Source: Paenibacillus_AK sp041641375
Lineage (GTDB): Bacteria > Bacillota > Bacilli > Paenibacillales > YIM-B00363
NCBI GenBank assembly: GCA_041641375.1
Contig: JBEPYM010000014.1
Location: forward strand, 1 to 40,266
Length of the DNA stretch: 40,266 nucleotides
Reading direction: 5' to 3'
Part shown: piece by piece, positions 39,919 to 40,266 of the stretch
Layout of the letters: every line of letters begins with the position of its first letter
Numbering within the stretch: position 1 is the stretch's first letter
Position numbers and translations under genes: made by a program
Notes under the pieces: model-generated
Told to the model about the DNA's origin: nothing
The model's input: the letters and a program-made list of their open reading frames with translations, nothing else
Databases searched by the model: none

Positions 39919-40266
39919 GACGGTTCGGCGTTTTCTGTTGTCGGACGGAAGTGCGGTCGAGCCTGAATACGGCCCTAAGTGTGCCGGAACATTCCCCTAT
40001 ACGCGTGGAATCCATCCAGACATGTACCGCGGCAAGCTGTGGACCATGCGCCAATATGCCGGTTGTGGAGACGCCGCTCAGACGAATGAACGATTGCGGC
40101 TGCTGTTACACCAGGGGCAAACCGGATTGTCCCTTGCTTTCGATTTGCCCACGCAGCTCGGCTATGATGCCGATCATCCGCTCGCATTCGGCGAGGTCGG
40201 CAAAGCAGGCTTGTCGGTGACCAGTCTGGCCGATCTTGATCGTGCGCTCCAGGGCATTCCGCTGAA
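39896..40266 (+). CDS. Methylmalonyl-CoA mutase family large subunit, N-terminal fragment (cut by window edge)
   Basis: From the ATG at 39896 the frame is open to the window end (123 codons). The sequence GTFPYTRGIHPDMYRGKLW, then TMRQYAGCGDAAQTNERLRLL and GLSLAFDLPTQLGYDADHP, is the hallmark N-terminal barrel region of adenosylcobalamin-dependent acyl-CoA mutases. It begins only about 30 residues before the FPYTRG motif, as in the short large subunits of two-part enzymes (isobutyryl-CoA mutase IcmA, or archaeal/Bacillus-type methylmalonyl-CoA mutase). The substrate cannot be decided from this part. It overlaps the methyltransferase gene by 23 bases, so it is part of the same unit. AGAGAG precedes the start. 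Confidence 0.88.
   Translation, partial: MSIQRYPETVRRFLLSDGSAVEPEYGPKCAGTFPYTRGIHPDMYRGKLWTMRQYAGCGDAAQTNERLRLLLHQGQTGLSLAFDLPTQLGYDADHPLAFGEVGKAGLSVTSLADLDRALQGIPL

Overview
The window looks like a chromosomal segment of an endospore-forming, moderately GC-rich Firmicute, most likely Paenibacillus or a close relative. The evidence is: strong GGAGG-type ribosome binding sites with occasional GTG/TTG starts; a CotD-like spore coat protein; Bacillus-type families (YfmR and YfmM ABC-F proteins, DUF2533/YpbS, YuiD, Lin0512, BpsA/BpsB); a TPP riboswitch upstream of a thiE-thiS-thiG-thiO operon; and intrinsic terminators between units. I see no rRNA, tRNA, insertion sequence, prophage or CRISPR array, and no stretch over 300 bases without a gene. 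The genus is an inference from gene content.

Layout. 1-3.1 kb (minus): the start of an ABC exporter cut by the window edge, a small DUF6509-like gene, and two overlapping DGQHR (DndB-like) genes. 3.2-5.2 kb (minus): a CotD-like coat protein and a translationally coupled patatin phospholipase/alpha-beta hydrolase pair. 5.3-9.6 kb (minus): a phosphonate-type ABC importer (phnD-phnC-phnE-phnE) preceded by a PhoP-box-like direct repeat and by a hexapeptide acyltransferase of the phosphonate-metabolism family. 9.7-18.0 kb: housekeeping genes, including two ABC-F translation factors, a YfhP-like membrane protein, a Gfo/Idh/MocA oxidoreductase, an RluA-type pseudouridine synthase and a YuiD-like protein.

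18.0-26.1 kb is the most interesting part. On the minus strand lies an operon-like run: cytosolic histidine kinase, SiaB-like kinase, SiaC-like phosphoprotein, membrane Cache/PP2C phosphatase (SiaA-like), then a GGDEF + HD-GYP protein in the position of SiaD. A PhoB/OmpR response regulator is divergent from it, and a PAS-GGDEF-EAL protein is next door. By analogy with the SiaABCD network of Pseudomonas aeruginosa this should be a partner-switching control of cyclic-di-GMP, but here the output enzyme carries both synthesis and hydrolysis domains, and the histidine kinase shares a helical stalk motif with it.

26.1-29.2 kb (minus): thiE-thiS-thiG-thiO behind a sigma-A promoter, TPP riboswitch and terminator; the EAL gene follows thiO after only 19 bases with no terminator, so it may be part of the thiamine operon. 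29.2-32.4 kb: a tiny coiled-coil ORF, a lipase-like hydrolase, a Ste24-type M48 protease and small conserved genes. 32.4-35.6 kb: a DEAD-box helicase whose tail is encoded by eleven 36-bp tandem repeats, convergent with an RluA synthase that has a basic Gly/Arg-rich N-terminus. 35.6-38.1 kb: small conserved genes and an esterase. 38.2-40.3 kb (plus): a type III polyketide synthase, its alkylpyrone O-methyltransferase partner, and an overlapping methylmalonyl-CoA-mutase-family gene that runs off the window end.
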